Source: Aquicoccus sp. G2-2 (GTDB lineage: Bacteria > Pseudomonadota > Alphaproteobacteria > Rhodobacterales > Rhodobacteraceae). Taken from it: a stretch of 64,000 bases of DNA. The notes beneath the pieces are model-generated. The model saw only the letters and a program-made list of their open reading frames with translations, searched no databases and was not told the origin of the DNA. The DNA is taken from contig NZ_JAYDCK010000003.1 in NCBI RefSeq assembly GCF_034555965.1, forward strand, positions 620,001 through 684,000. The letters run 5' to 3'. Below, piece after piece: positions 37,906 through 47,909 of the stretch (position 1 is the first letter of the stretch; the number at the start of each line of letters is the position of its first letter). The position numbers and the translations under genes were made by a program.

Positions 37906-37916
37906 CTGCGGCGCAG
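37906..37916. promoter_or_regulatory. PhaR-type operator upstream of phaP, distal copy
   Basis: CTGCGGCGCAG is a CTGC-N3-GCAG site, extended to the 15-bp TGCTGCGGCGCAGCA. A second identical copy lies 29 bases downstream. Confidence 0.75.
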
Positions 37917-37934
37917 CAAAAATATGTTGAAATG

Positions 37935-37945
37935 CTGCGGCGCAG
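37935..37945. promoter_or_regulatory. PhaR-type operator upstream of phaP, proximal copy
   Basis: Same 15-bp TGCTGCGGCGCAGCA as the distal copy, centred 29 bases (nearly three helical turns) further on and 65 bases before the phaP start. The AT-rich bases between the two sites (AAAAATATGTTGAAA) are likely core promoter, so PhaR bound here would block polymerase. Confidence 0.75.
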
Positions 37946-38009
37946 CACATATAGTCTTTGCAGACGCAGAAGCGGATAGACCGCAACGCTTAACGCAAGG
38001 AATGAAACC

Positions 38010-38453
38010 ATGGCCAAGACGCAAGACTTTACCGCAGTAATGAAAGACATGATGGGCGCGTTTCCGGTGGATACCGCCGCATTCGAGAAATCGTTCAAAT
38101 CGCAAACCGCGCTGAACGAAAAGCTTTCCGCCGTCGCATTGGGCGCCGCTGAGAAATCGACCGAGATTTCCACCAAGTGGACCAAAGAGACGCTCGCCAA
38201 GCTGACCGACATCTCGAAAGCCAAGGCAGAGCCGGCAGATTACGCCAAAGCGATGACCGATTTCGCATCGGCCACTGCCGAAGTTGCCGCCGAAAACATG
38301 GCCGCTTTCGCAGAGATCGCCAAGCAAGTGCAGACCGACACGGTTGAGCTTTTGATGGCGGCTGGCAAGGACGTTTCCGAGGAAGCAACCGCCGCCGTGA
38401 AAAAGGCCACCGACGATGTGACCAGCGCGGCCAAAAAAGCGACCGCGAAGTAA
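38010..38453 (+). CDS. phaP: Phasin (PHA granule surface protein)
   Basis: The 147-aa amphipathic helical protein is rich in Ala, Lys, Glu and Thr and has no Cys. It shows the Phasin_2-type pattern (KDMMGAFPVDTAAFEKSFKS then SKAKAEPADYAKAMTDFA) and an Ala/Lys-rich tail (KKATDDVTSAAKKATAK). It coats PHA granules and controls their size and number. The gene lies between phaC and phaR, has the strongest operator pair of the locus and is followed by a strong terminator, so it is probably an abundant separate transcript. Confidence 0.92.
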   Translation: MAKTQDFTAVMKDMMGAFPVDTAAFEKSFKSQTALNEKLSAVALGAAEKSTEISTKWTKETLAKLTDISKAKAEPADYAKAMTDFASATAEVAAENMAAFAEIAKQVQTDTVELLMAAGKDVSEEATAAVKKATDDVTSAAKKATAK

Positions 38454-38512
38454 GCCTAGCTTCTCGCACCCCCATCTCCCTCTCCTCCCAAACGGGGGTG
38501 CCTGCAAGCAAA

Positions 38513-38544
38513 GGGCGAGCCATCGCGGCTCGCCCTTTCTTTTT
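38513..38544 (+). terminator. Rho-independent terminator after phaP
   Basis: GGGCGAGCC and GGCTCGCCC pair perfectly over a 5-base loop, followed by TTTCTTTT, 60 bases past the phaP stop. The terminator separates phaP from phaR, which has its own operator downstream. Confidence 0.9.
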
Positions 38545-38561
38545 CGGAACCCTCGCTTAAG

Positions 38562-38572
38562 CTGCACTGCAG
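38562..38572. promoter_or_regulatory. PhaR-type operator in the phaR leader
   Basis: CTGCACTGCAG is a fourth CTGC-N3-GCAG site, 24 bases before the phaR start, just after the phaP terminator. This position indicates autoregulation. Confidence 0.7.
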
Positions 38573-38596
38573 CGCGTATCTTTGGGAGGATCCCCC

Positions 38597-39195
38597 GTGG
38601 CCGAGAGTGACAAACCGCTTCTGATCAAACGCTACGCAAGCCGCAGGCTTTATAACACCGAGACCAGCGATTACGTGACGCTGGAAGATATCGCCGGGTT
38701 CATCCGGGGCGGGCGCGAGGTTCAGATTGTCGATCTGAAGACCGGCGACGACCTGACCCGGCAATATCTGCTGCAAATCATCGCCGAGCATGAAAGCCGG
38801 GGAGAGAGCATTCTGCCGGTTGCGGTGCTCAACGATCTGGTGCGCAGCTATGCCAGTCAGGCCACCAGCGTGGTGCCGCAATTCCTTCAGACCAGTTTCG
38901 ACATGCTGCGGGACGGGCAATCGAAGGTGATGGAGAACATGGGGGCAATGAACCCGATGGCGAAGATGCCGGGGTTCGAGGCGATGCAGGCGCAGCAGGA
39001 AGCGTTCATGAAGGCGATGTCGGGGACATGGGGTGCGCCGGGGGTGCAGGGGGCGCGGGCGATGAGCCTGATGCGGCACCGGAGGCGGGCAAAGCGGCTG
39101 CGCCATCGGCAGACGATAAAGATGATGAAGGGCTTGACGAGATCAAGCAACAGCTGGCGGACCTTCAGGCGAAGCTCTCCAAGCTCGGCAAGTAA
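38597..39195 (+). CDS. phaR: PHA synthesis repressor PhaR, one frameshift near 39042
   Basis: PhaR represses phaP and its own gene until PHA granules titrate it away. The first 145 residues carry the PHB/PHA_accumulation DNA-binding domain (LIKRYASRRLYNTETSDYVT at residues 8-27) and the PHB_acc domain (SILPVAVLNDLVRSYASQAT). The GTG at 38597 is preferred, with GGGAGGA six bases before it. The frame then runs into a basic, non-family tail, but the next frame encodes an acidic linker and the coiled-coil end DEIKQQLADLQAKLSKLGK with its stop at 39193-39195. One extra G in the G5 run at 39040-39044 restores a 199-aa protein. Confidence 0.88.
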
Positions 39196-39203
39196 GGCGC
39201 GCC

Positions 39204-40169
39204 ATGGCCGATAGCGCGGGCAAGATCACTCTTTGGGGGATCGAGCTGTTCGTGGCGACCGTGGAGGAACGCTCGATCTCGGCGGCGGCACGGCGGCTGG
39301 GGGCGTCACCTTCGGCGGTATCACAGCAGATCACCAATCTGGAAAAGGCGCTGGGGGCGACATTGCTCCAACGCAAAACCCGGCCTGTGACGCTGACTCC
39401 GGCGGGTGAAATTCTGCGCCGCAGGGCGACCGTGATCCTTGGCGAAGCGGCGCAGGCGCGGGCCGAGCTGGCGATGAGCGACATGAGCGCGCTGACCCGG
39501 TTCCGGCTGGGCATGATCGAGGATTTCGAAGCCGATGTAACGCCGCGCCTGCTGTCTCATATGGCCGGGGAGTTGAAGGGCTGTCAGTTCCTGCTGGAGA
39601 CCGGGGCGAGCCATGTGCTTTACGATCAGCTTGACGCGCGCGCGCTTGACGTGATCGTGACGGCGGAGTTGGGCGCGCCTGCTGAGTGGATGGAGGTGCA
39701 TCCGATTGTCGAGGATGGCTTTGTCGTCGCCGCGCCCAAGGGGGCGGTGGACCGGGGCGGCGATGTGCTGAGGCAATTGCAGGGTTTGCCTTTGGTTCTT
39801 TACACCTCAAGACATGTGATGGGGCGGCTGATTGCCGAGCATCTGGCGCGTCAGCGGCTGACGGTGGCGCATCAGTTCGAGTTGGACAGCTATCATGCCA
39901 TTCTGGCGCTGGTCGGGCGCGGCGCGGGCTGGACCATCCTGACGCCGCTGGCGTTGATGCGCGCACGCCGCTTTGCCGATCAGATCGACGTGTTGGAACT
40001 GCCGTTTGCGCCGCTGTCGCGCACCATCAGCCTGACCGCGCGCAAGGGGATATTGCAGGAGATGCCCGGCCAGGTGGCCGAGGCGCTGCGCCCGATTTTG
40101 CGCGAATCGGTGGTGGCGCCGGCGGTACAGGCGCATCCGTTTATCGGCAACGTGTTGCGGTTGTTGTGA
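39204..40169 (+). CDS. LysR-family transcriptional regulator
   Basis: The 321-aa protein has an N-terminal LysR helix-turn-helix (residues 8-67: WGIELFVATVEERSISAAARRLGASPSAVSQQI) and a PBP2-type sensor domain. It starts 8 bases after phaR and is likely co-transcribed with it, although no known function ties it to PHA storage. It converges with the RND pump gene, leaving only 19 bases between stops. The effector is unknown. Confidence 0.87.
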   Translation: MADSAGKITLWGIELFVATVEERSISAAARRLGASPSAVSQQITNLEKALGATLLQRKTRPVTLTPAGEILRRRATVILGEAAQARAELAMSDMSALTRFRLGMIEDFEADVTPRLLSHMAGELKGCQFLLETGASHVLYDQLDARALDVIVTAELGAPAEWMEVHPIVEDGFVVAAPKGAVDRGGDVLRQLQGLPLVLYTSRHVMGRLIAEHLARQRLTVAHQFELDSYHAILALVGRGAGWTILTPLALMRARRFADQIDVLELPFAPLSRTISLTARKGILQEMPGQVAEALRPILRESVVAPAVQAHPFIGNVLRLL

Positions 40170-40188
40170 TCGCCCCTGAAACCTGCCG

Positions 40189-43100
40189 TTACTCGGCGGC
40201 GTGAGAGGTATCGTTGCCCGCATCTTTGCCCTCGTCATCCCCCTCGTCATCCCCGTCATCTTTGTCGTTGTCCGTTGCCGGTTCGGGCGCGTCGGCCTGT
40301 GCCGGTGGGGCGATGGTTGCGAGTTTGCCTGCGCGGGCGAGGACCGATTTGACGTCTGCGGCGGTGGGCGGTTCGGGGTTTTCTTCCGCCGGGGCGTCGG
40401 GCGTGTCGGGCGCGGGGTTGGCAGTGGTCCAGCCTTCAGTCCAGTCTTGCGGCCAGACAAGTTCGGGATGTTTGATGCGCCGGGCGGCGCGGCGCAGGGC
40501 CAGATCCTGTGCCGCGCGAGAGGCGCGCCCGAGGCTCAGCGCCTTCAGCACGCGGGCGAGCCAGCCGACATAGGTGGTGGCCCAGACCCGAAGCGCGAGC
40601 ATTGACGGGGTGAACACCAGTGTGAGGCCGGTGGCGATGCCAAGCCCGAAGACGACCGCGGTGGCAAGCTGCGTCCACCACAGCGAGGTTGGGCTGTTGA
40701 TGGTGTAGCCGCCGCCGAAGAAATCGAGGCTGAGCCCGAACATCATCGGGGCCAGCCCGGCCATGGTTGTGATGGTGGTCAGGAAAACCGGGCGGATACG
40801 ATCTTCGGCGGTGCGGATGATCGCTTCGATCCGGGGCATGTAACCGGCGTATTCCTGATAAGTGTCGATCAGCACAATGTTGTTGTTCACCACAATCCCG
40901 GCAAGCGCCACGATACCGACGCCGGTCATGATGATTGAAAAGCTTTGATCCATCACCAGCATCCCGATCAACACGCCGGTGGTCGAAAGCACAACGGCGA
41001 GCAACACCAGCACGGAATTATAGACGCTGTTGAACTGCGCCAGCAGGATGATGAACATCAGTGCCAGCGCCCCTGCGAAGGCGGTTTGCAGGAAGGTTTC
41101 GGATTCCGCCTGATCGTCCTGATCGCCGGTCCATTGCCATGTCACATCGGAGGGGAACGGATTGCTTTCGAGCCATTTGGTAAGCGTCGTGATCCGCTCA
41201 TTTGCGGTGAGCGGCTGAATGGTGAAACCTTGTTCGAGGTAGTCGGCTTTCAGGTTGGGGTCGTTTTCGAGCTGATCGGTGGGGATGGTTTTCGTCGCGC
41301 CGGTTTTGGCATTGCGGAGTACGCTGAGGCCGGTGGCGACGCCTGCCTTGATATCGAAGTAGCGCTTCTGATCGGCGCGGTTGATTTCGGCCAGTTTGGG
41401 AACCGGTTTGCGGGTGATGAAATTTGACAGCGGCACCAGACCGTCTTTGGTGCGGAGTTTGAGGGTGTCGAGTGTGGAAAGCACGCGATCCTGTTCGGGC
41501 AGGCGGACGCGGATTTCGATTTCCTCATCGGAGCTGGGCACGCGCATCTTGTCGAGCAGCAGGCCACGGGTGACAAGCTGCACCATGCCGCCGACGGTGG
41601 CCACATCGGCGCCGTAACGCCCGGCTTTTTCGACATCGACATCAATTTGCCAATCAATGCCGGGGAGCGGGCGGGTGTCTTCGATCAGGGTCAGGCCGGG
41701 GCTGGCGTCAAATTGGCTGCGCGCGGTTTGGGTGGCGGCCAGAAGATCATCCCAGTTGTCGGATTTGAGGCGAAGATGCACTGGCTTGGCGGAGGCGGGG
41801 CCACGGTCGGCGCTGAGGATTTCGATCTTGATGCCGGGAATTTTCTCAAGCGCTGTGGTCAGTTCCGCGATGGTGTGGTTGCCCTCGAACGCCGGGTCTT
41901 TGACCGTGTGGTGGATCGGGATGTCGAGGCCCGGAATGGTGAACCACAGCTCGGCTTTGTCGGGGCGGTCCTTCCATGGGATCAGCTCAAGCTGAATCTG
42001 GCCGATGGTATCTTTGGGCGGCTGCGCGCCGCCGGTGTTGGTTTTCAGCCCGCCATCACCGGCGAAGGAGAACGCGTTCTGCACCGCCGGGTTGGCAAGC
42101 ACGACCTTTTCCGCCTCGCGCACCAGCGCATCTTTCTGGGTGATCGAGAGGTTGCCGCGCGCACGGACATAAACGATGGCTTGTTCGGGTTCGGAGGCCA
42201 CGAAGAATTCGACGCCCTTGTTATGGGTGCCGTAGTAGGAGAACACGCTGACCACCATGACGATGATCGCGGCCACGGTGACGATCGGCATGATCGGGTT
42301 GCCCGCGATCAGCTTGATGAACCAGCCGAAGGGGGTGCGTTTGCGGCGCGCCTCGGCGGGGCGGGGCGCGCGTTCCACTTTGGCCGCGCCGATGGTGATC
42401 GAGCTGAGCACCGCGCCGACCAGAAAGAGCGCGATACCGGGCAGCAGCGAGGTAAGGCCATCGCCGATGGGGGTGCCGCCGAAGAGGTGGCCGGGGGCCA
42501 GTGTGGAGCGCACCCCGAGATAGATGAGATAGAGGGACGGCGGCACCAGCGCCCAGCGGACCGCCCAATGGGCACGGGCGCGTAGCCAGTCGGACGCCCA
42601 GCCAAAGCGCCGCGTCATCCGGCCTGTCACCCCGCCCATCACCGGCAGGTAGATCAGTGCCACGATAAGCGACGCCGACAGCACGAAGATGAGCGTGACA
42701 GGCAACATGCCCATGAACTGCCCCGGCACACCGGGCCAGAACAGCATCGGCAGAAAGGCACAGAGCGTGGTTGCGGTGGACGAGACCACCGGCCAGAACA
42801 TCCGCTTGGCGGCCTCGACATAGGCGTGCATCGGGCCGACGCCATCTTGTATTCGCTTGTCGGCATATTCGACCACCACGATGGCGCCATCGACCAGCAT
42901 TCCCACGGCGAGAATGAGGCCGAACATCACGATGTTGGAGATACTGATTTCCATCGCCGCCATCAGCGCGAAGCAGAGCAGGAACGAGGTGGGAATGGCA
43001 AAGCCCACAAGCAGGGCAGGGCGCACACCGAGCGCGCCGAGAATGACGATCATCACCAAAGCGATGGCGGTGAGCACCGAGCCTTCCAACTGGTCGATCA

Positions 43101-44093
43101 TCGAGCCGACAACGCGGGATTGATCGTTCGAGGTGCCGACATGAACGGCGGCGCGTAGTTCGGGGGCCATGTCTTGTAGGCGTCTGCGACGATCTTCTTG
43201 GTGGCGGCGGCCATGTCGAGCAGGTTGAAGCCTTTGCGCTTGACCACCTGTATGGCGATGGTGTTTTCGCCGTCAAAGCGCGCGGTGCCCTGACGGTCTT
43301 CGAATGTCAGCCGGATATCGGCCAGATCGCCCAGCGTCACCACCCTGTCGCCATTGGTCTTGACCGGCAGGGAATAGACATCGCGCGGGTCGTTGAAGCT
43401 TGACGGAATCTTGACCGCGAAGCTGCCATTCGCTGTTTCCACGTCACCTGCGGGGATAAGCTGATTGTTGTTGCGCACCACGCTGATCAGCTCTCCGGCG
43501 GTGACGTTGTAGCTTTCCAGCTTCAGCGGGTCGATCACCACTTCGAGCATTTCATCGCGGTTGCCCGCGATGCCGGCCTCAAGCACGCTGTCGAGCGATT
43601 CAAGGCGGTCCTGTAGATCCTTGGCCACCCGGTTCAACGTGCGTTCGGGCACTTTGCCGGTGAGGTTGACGACGAGAACCGGGAATTCGGAGAAGTTGAT
43701 TTCGGAAATATTGTATTTGTCGGCGCCATCGGGGAATTGGCTTTCTGCGGTGCTCATCGCGTCGCGAACATCGGCCATGGTGGCGGTCTTGTCCCAGCCA
43801 AATTCGAATTCGAGGAAGATACCGGCGTAATTCTCGGCTGCGGTGGCGGACATCTTTTTGAGCCCGTCAAGATCGGCCAGCTCGGTCTCCATAGGCTTGA
43901 CCAGCAGGGCTTCGCTATCGGCGGCGGAAATCCCGGGGAAGGTGACGGAGACGTAAAGGCCGGGGATCTGAATGTCCGGCTCGCCTTCTTTGGGCAGGTT
44001 GGCGTAGGCAAACCCGCCCGCCAGCAGCGAGAGCAGGATGAAGGCCACCACCATCCGCGCCCGTGACGCGGCCCAATCGACGATGCCGATCAT
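40189..44093 (-). CDS. RND efflux transporter (AcrB/HAE1-like), one frameshift near 43164
   Basis: This inner-membrane proton-driven pump subunit is read in two frames that meet at the G5 run 43162-43166. Adding one base gives 1301 aa. The N-terminal part has the first helix (MVVAFILLSLLAGGFAYANL) and the porter domains. The rest holds two six-helix sets with the proton-relay helix MLVDGAIVVVEYADKRI and the second repeat GIVVNNNIVLIDTY. It is about 250 residues longer than AcrB because of a middle membrane/loop insertion (around QRKRTPFGW-type sequence before the second half) and an acidic tail (DKDDGDDEGDDEGKD). Its start overlaps the adaptor stop (ATGA). Confidence 0.88.
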
Positions 44094-45381
44094 TCGCCGG
44101 GGTCCTTGTAGCTGGCGGCGACCCTGACACCGTCGATCACGTATTCCTGTCCGATCACGATGACATCGGCCTGATCGGGCAGGCCAGTGACCCAGACGCC
44201 TTTTTCGACATCGCGCAGGAGCTTGACCGGGACAAATTCGGCGGTGCCATCCTTGGCGACTGTGCGCACACCAAGCACACCGTTATCGTTGAGGGTGAGT
44301 GCGGATTGCGGCACCAGATGGGCAGAGGCCCCATCGGAGGAGATAGCAATTTCGACCGTTTGGCCATCGCGGATGGCCAGCGCCGGATTGGGCACTGCAA
44401 TTTCCACCCGGAATGTGCGGGTCAGCGGGTCGGCCGAGCGTGACAGGAAGGTGACGCGGCCCTGCAACGTCTCTCCGGTGGTGAAGCGCCCCCGGCGGGG
44501 GCACCGACGGCGACGCGGTCAACATCAGTTTCGGGCACGTAGCCGACCAGCTTGATCGGGTTGAGCTGAATGATCGTGGCGCATAGCCCGCCGGGTTGCA
44601 TCAGCGTGCCCAACTCGGCGGTGTCGCTTTCGAGCAGCCCCTCGAAAGGGGCGGTGATTTCGAGCCGCGAAATTTCTTTTTCCGCCTTGGCAACGCCTGC
44701 CATCGCCGCTTCGATGCCAGCCTTGGCGTTCAGCGTCGATGAGCGGGCGGATTCGAGCCCGGCCTCGGCGGCCTTGACGTTGGCTTCGGCGGAGCGAAGC
44801 GCGGCGGCGGTGGCGGCAACGCGGCTTTCGGAGGCATAGCCGCCCTTGGCCAGCTTGCGGGCCGCGTTATCGTTGATCGAGGCTTCTTCGAGTCGGGCAC
44901 GGGCGGTTGCGAGCTGGGCTTCGGCGCTGGGCACACCGGCTTTGGCTTCGGGCAGGCGGGCGTGGGCTTCGGCCAGCCGGGCCTTGGCCTCATCGAGCGA
45001 CGCTTCACGGGTGCCGGGATCAAGTTTGCACAGCACCTGCCCGGTTTCGACAAAGCCGCCTTTGCGCAAGGGGGCGGAAATGACCTGCCCCGATGTTTCA
45101 GCGCGCATCTCGACCTGTCGTGCGGCGGCGGTTTCGCCGCGCAGGATAACGGCGCTGTCCACCACTGAAGCGGTTGAGTGCAAGGCGACAACGCCGACCG
45201 CCTGCGGCGCGTCAGAGGCTGCGTTCGCCTCGGCAATGGCCTCGGGCGAGGGGGTGTTCTGTGCCGTTGCTGGGGCCGGATCATCACCACGGGCGAAGGC
45301 CAGCAGCGTCTCGCGGTCGATAATCAGGAAATAGAGAAACACCGTGACAAGCAAGGCGGTGAGGATCGGCAGAATTCGCAT
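44090..45381 (-). CDS. RND pump periplasmic adaptor (membrane fusion protein), one frameshift near 44495
   Basis: The 430-aa adaptor links the RND pump to an outer-membrane channel. It has an N-terminal membrane anchor (MRILPILTALLVTVFLYFLI), a lipoyl/barrel-sandwich half (GQVISAPLRKGGFVETGQVLCKLD), a long Ala/Glu-rich coiled-coil hairpin (residues 125-215), the second lipoyl half (ITAPFEGLLE) and a beta-barrel domain. The frame breaks after GAPAGG. The continuation RFTTGETLQGRVTFLSRSAD lies in the next frame, and one extra base in the C5 (44489-44493) or G5 (44497-44501) run restores it. ATG 45381 is chosen by the anchor helix. Confidence 0.87.
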
Positions 45382-45674
45382 AGGGCGTCCTTGTTCGCGC
45401 GGGCCGGATTGAGCATGGGAAGTGAGGTAAAGCGGGTAAAAATTCAAGTGTGCGCCGCGCCACTTTTTGCGGTGCGTTGCCGAGTTGCCCACCCGGTTAC
45501 TTTCGCGGTCCTCCGGTTGGGGGCGGGCACCCGAGTGCCGTTGGCAGGTCAAAACTGAACTCTGCGGTTCAATTATAGGGATGCGGGCTTCAAAGCAAGA
45601 GCTTATGCGGCGGGTCTTGGCAGGGCCGGAGTGCTGCGCTAAGAGGGGGCAAGACGACAACAAGGGGCGCACCG

Positions 45675-46427
45675 GTGAGCGAAACCGATAGTTTTATCAA
45701 CGAGGTTACGGAAGAGGTCCGGCGCGATCGGCTTTTTGCGCTGATGCGGCGCTATGGCTGGATCGCGGTTCTGATCGTGCTGCTTTTGGTGGGTGGTGCG
45801 ACCTGGAGCGAGTGGAACAAGGCCAAGGAACGCGCCAACGCGCAAGCGACCGGCGACGCGCTGTTGGCGGGGTTGCGGGTGAACGATGCGAAAGCGCGGG
45901 TCGAGGAATTGGCTGCGATTTCGCCCGAGAGCGAAGGCGGCAAGGCCGTGGCGGCGCTTCTGACGGCGGGCGAGCAGGCCGATGCGGGGGAAACCGACGC
46001 GGCGGTGGCCGGATTGAAGACGGTCGCACAAAACCCCGATCTGCCGTTGATCTACCGGCAGGTTGCCGAGTTCAAACTGTTGGCCGTGCAGGGTGACACG
46101 TTGAGCATCGAGCAGCGCCGCGACGGGTATAAGGGCTTGATCGGGCCGAAGTCGCAACTTGGCCTGCTGGCCGAGGAGCAACTGGCATTATTGGACATCG
46201 AGGCGGGCGACACCGATGCCGCGGGCGCGCGTTTGCAAAAGATTGCCAGCGCCGCCGGGGCCACGCCGGGCTTGCGTCGGCGCGCGACACAGTTGATGGT
46301 GGCGCTGGGGGTGGAGCCTGATGTGGCCACACAAGCCGCAACGCAAGCCGCAGGTGATGCGGCTGACGCGGCGGATACGATGACGGATGATGGCAGCGCC
46401 GGTGATGGCGGGACGACAAGCGATTAA
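45675..46427 (+). CDS. YfgM-like membrane-anchored TPR protein
   Basis: The 250-aa protein has a cytoplasmic N-tail (SETDSFINEVTEEVRRDRLFALMRRYG), one membrane helix (residues 29-43) and a periplasmic TPR-like domain with Ala-rich helices. YfgM family members bind the SecYEG translocon and periplasmic chaperones. The GTG at 45675 is used. The order YfgM-BamB-Der is the same as in E. coli (yfgM-bamB-der). The tail is Ala/Asp/Thr-rich and low-complexity (DAADAADTMTDDGSAGDGG). Confidence 0.85.
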   Translation: MSETDSFINEVTEEVRRDRLFALMRRYGWIAVLIVLLLVGGATWSEWNKAKERANAQATGDALLAGLRVNDAKARVEELAAISPESEGGKAVAALLTAGEQADAGETDAAVAGLKTVAQNPDLPLIYRQVAEFKLLAVQGDTLSIEQRRDGYKGLIGPKSQLGLLAEEQLALLDIEAGDTDAAGARLQKIASAAGATPGLRRRATQLMVALGVEPDVATQAATQAAGDAADAADTMTDDGSAGDGGTTSD

Positions 46428-46440
46428 CGGCGGGGAACGC

Positions 46441-46482
46441 CGGCCAGAGAGAATCGGCCAGAGAGAATCGGGCAGAGAGAAT
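46441..46482 (+). repeat. Three tandem copies of a 14-bp repeat before bamB
   Basis: CGGCCAGAGAGAAT is repeated three times head to tail (third copy with one change), ending 11 bases before the first bamB start codon. The AGAGAGA element in each copy is purine-rich and near the ribosome binding site (GGGTGAGG at 46484-46491), so copy number could affect translation. Confidence 0.85.
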
Positions 46483-46493
46483 AGGGTGAGGCG

Positions 46494-47843
46494 ATGATGA
46501 CGGCAGGGGATTTCAAACGCGGCGGGGTGGCGCTGGGTCTGGGCCTTGGTCTGGCGCTGACGCTTGCGGCCTGCGGCGAACGCGAGGTGATCTTGCCGGG
46601 TGCGCGTGAGGATTTGCGCGCGGTGCTGAACGGCGAGGACCAGATTGCGGCGGAGGCGCCGCCGGAAAACCGGGTCGAGGCCATCAAGCTGCCTGCTGCG
46701 ACGACGAATGCAAGCTGGACCCAAAGCGCCGGTTCGCCCGCGACACGGGTGTCCCATCCGGCCTATTCCGGCGCACTGCAACCGATTTGGAATGCCAATA
46801 TCGGCAGCGCAGCGGGAGCACGCAGCCGGATTACCGCTGATCCGGTTGTTGCGGGGGGACGTATTTACACGCTCGATGCGCAGGCCGGGGTGAGTGCCAC
46901 GGCAACCAACGGCACGCCGGTATGGCAGGTCGATCTGGTGCCGCCGCGTGATCGTGGCAAGGAGGCAACCGGGGGTGGGCTGGCGATTGCCAATGGCACG
47001 CTGTTTGTCACATCGGGATTTGGCGTGCTGACGGCACTTGATGCCGCGACGGGCGCGCAAAAATGGCAACAAAAACTTGCCGCCGATGCCACCGGTGCGC
47101 CAACCGTGAAGAACGGTGTCGTTTTCCTTGTGGCGGGTGACAGCACGGCTTGGGCGGTCGATGCCGAAACCGGCCGGATCAAGTGGCAGTTTGATACAAC
47201 GCAGAGCCGCAACAATATTTTGGGTGCCCCGGCACCGGCGATCAACGATCAGGTGGCGATTTTCGGCTTCGGCTCGGGAGAGTTGCAGGCGGCGTTTCGC
47301 GGTGGCGGTTTCAAGGTCTGGGATGCGGTGTTAAGCGGGCAGCGCCCGGCGATTGCGCGCTCACGCGTGACCGGGATCACGGGTGATCCGGTGATTGTGG
47401 GCAACACGGTTTATGCAGGCACGCAAGCCGGGCGTCTGGTCGCGCTCAAAGCCTCTACCGGGGAGCGGGTGTGGACGGCGCGCGAAGGCGTGATGGGCAC
47501 GGTTTGGGTGGCAGGCGGATCGGTGTTCTTTATCTCTGACCGCAACGAACTGGAGCGGGTTTCGGCCGAGGATGGCAGCCGTATCTGGGCAGTGAACCTG
47601 CCGCTTTTCGTGAAAGACAGGCCGCGTCGGCAGAAAGAGATCTATTACCATCACGGGCCGGTCTTGGCTGGTGGCAAGCTGATCGTGGCGTCGACTGACG
47701 GGATGATCCGCGCGTTTGATCCGACCTCAGGCAAGCTGATCGGCACCGGAGAGATTCCGGGTGGTGCGGCGACGGCGCCGGTTTTCGCGGGCGGTGTGAT
47801 GTATATCGTCTCGAAAAAAGGCGCGCTTTACGCCTATCGCTGA
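46494..47843 (+). CDS. bamB: Outer-membrane assembly lipoprotein BamB (YfgL-like)
   Basis: The 449-aa protein has a lipoprotein signal (GLGLALTLAACGE, acylated Cys about residue 27) and then a PQQ-type eight-bladed beta-propeller. The blade motif is repeated: GRIYTLDAQAG, GTLFVTSGFGVLTALDAATG, STAWAVDAETGRIKWQF, AGRLVALKASTGERVW, GMIRAFDPTSGKLIG and KGALYAYR. BamB helps the BamA machine fold outer-membrane proteins, which here include the Slam-like barrel. Two consecutive ATG codons occur at the start (46494, 46497). It lies between the YfgM-like gene and der. Confidence 0.92.
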   Translation: MMTAGDFKRGGVALGLGLGLALTLAACGEREVILPGAREDLRAVLNGEDQIAAEAPPENRVEAIKLPAATTNASWTQSAGSPATRVSHPAYSGALQPIWNANIGSAAGARSRITADPVVAGGRIYTLDAQAGVSATATNGTPVWQVDLVPPRDRGKEATGGGLAIANGTLFVTSGFGVLTALDAATGAQKWQQKLAADATGAPTVKNGVVFLVAGDSTAWAVDAETGRIKWQFDTTQSRNNILGAPAPAINDQVAIFGFGSGELQAAFRGGGFKVWDAVLSGQRPAIARSRVTGITGDPVIVGNTVYAGTQAGRLVALKASTGERVWTAREGVMGTVWVAGGSVFFISDRNELERVSAEDGSRIWAVNLPLFVKDRPRRQKEIYYHHGPVLAGGKLIVASTDGMIRAFDPTSGKLIGTGEIPGGAATAPVFAGGVMYIVSKKGALYAYR

Positions 47844-47909
47844 GGAAGGGCTGGTTTCGGTGCGCGCGCTGGTGTATCGCGGCGGCTTGATTGCTCTGGA
47901 GCAGGCGAG

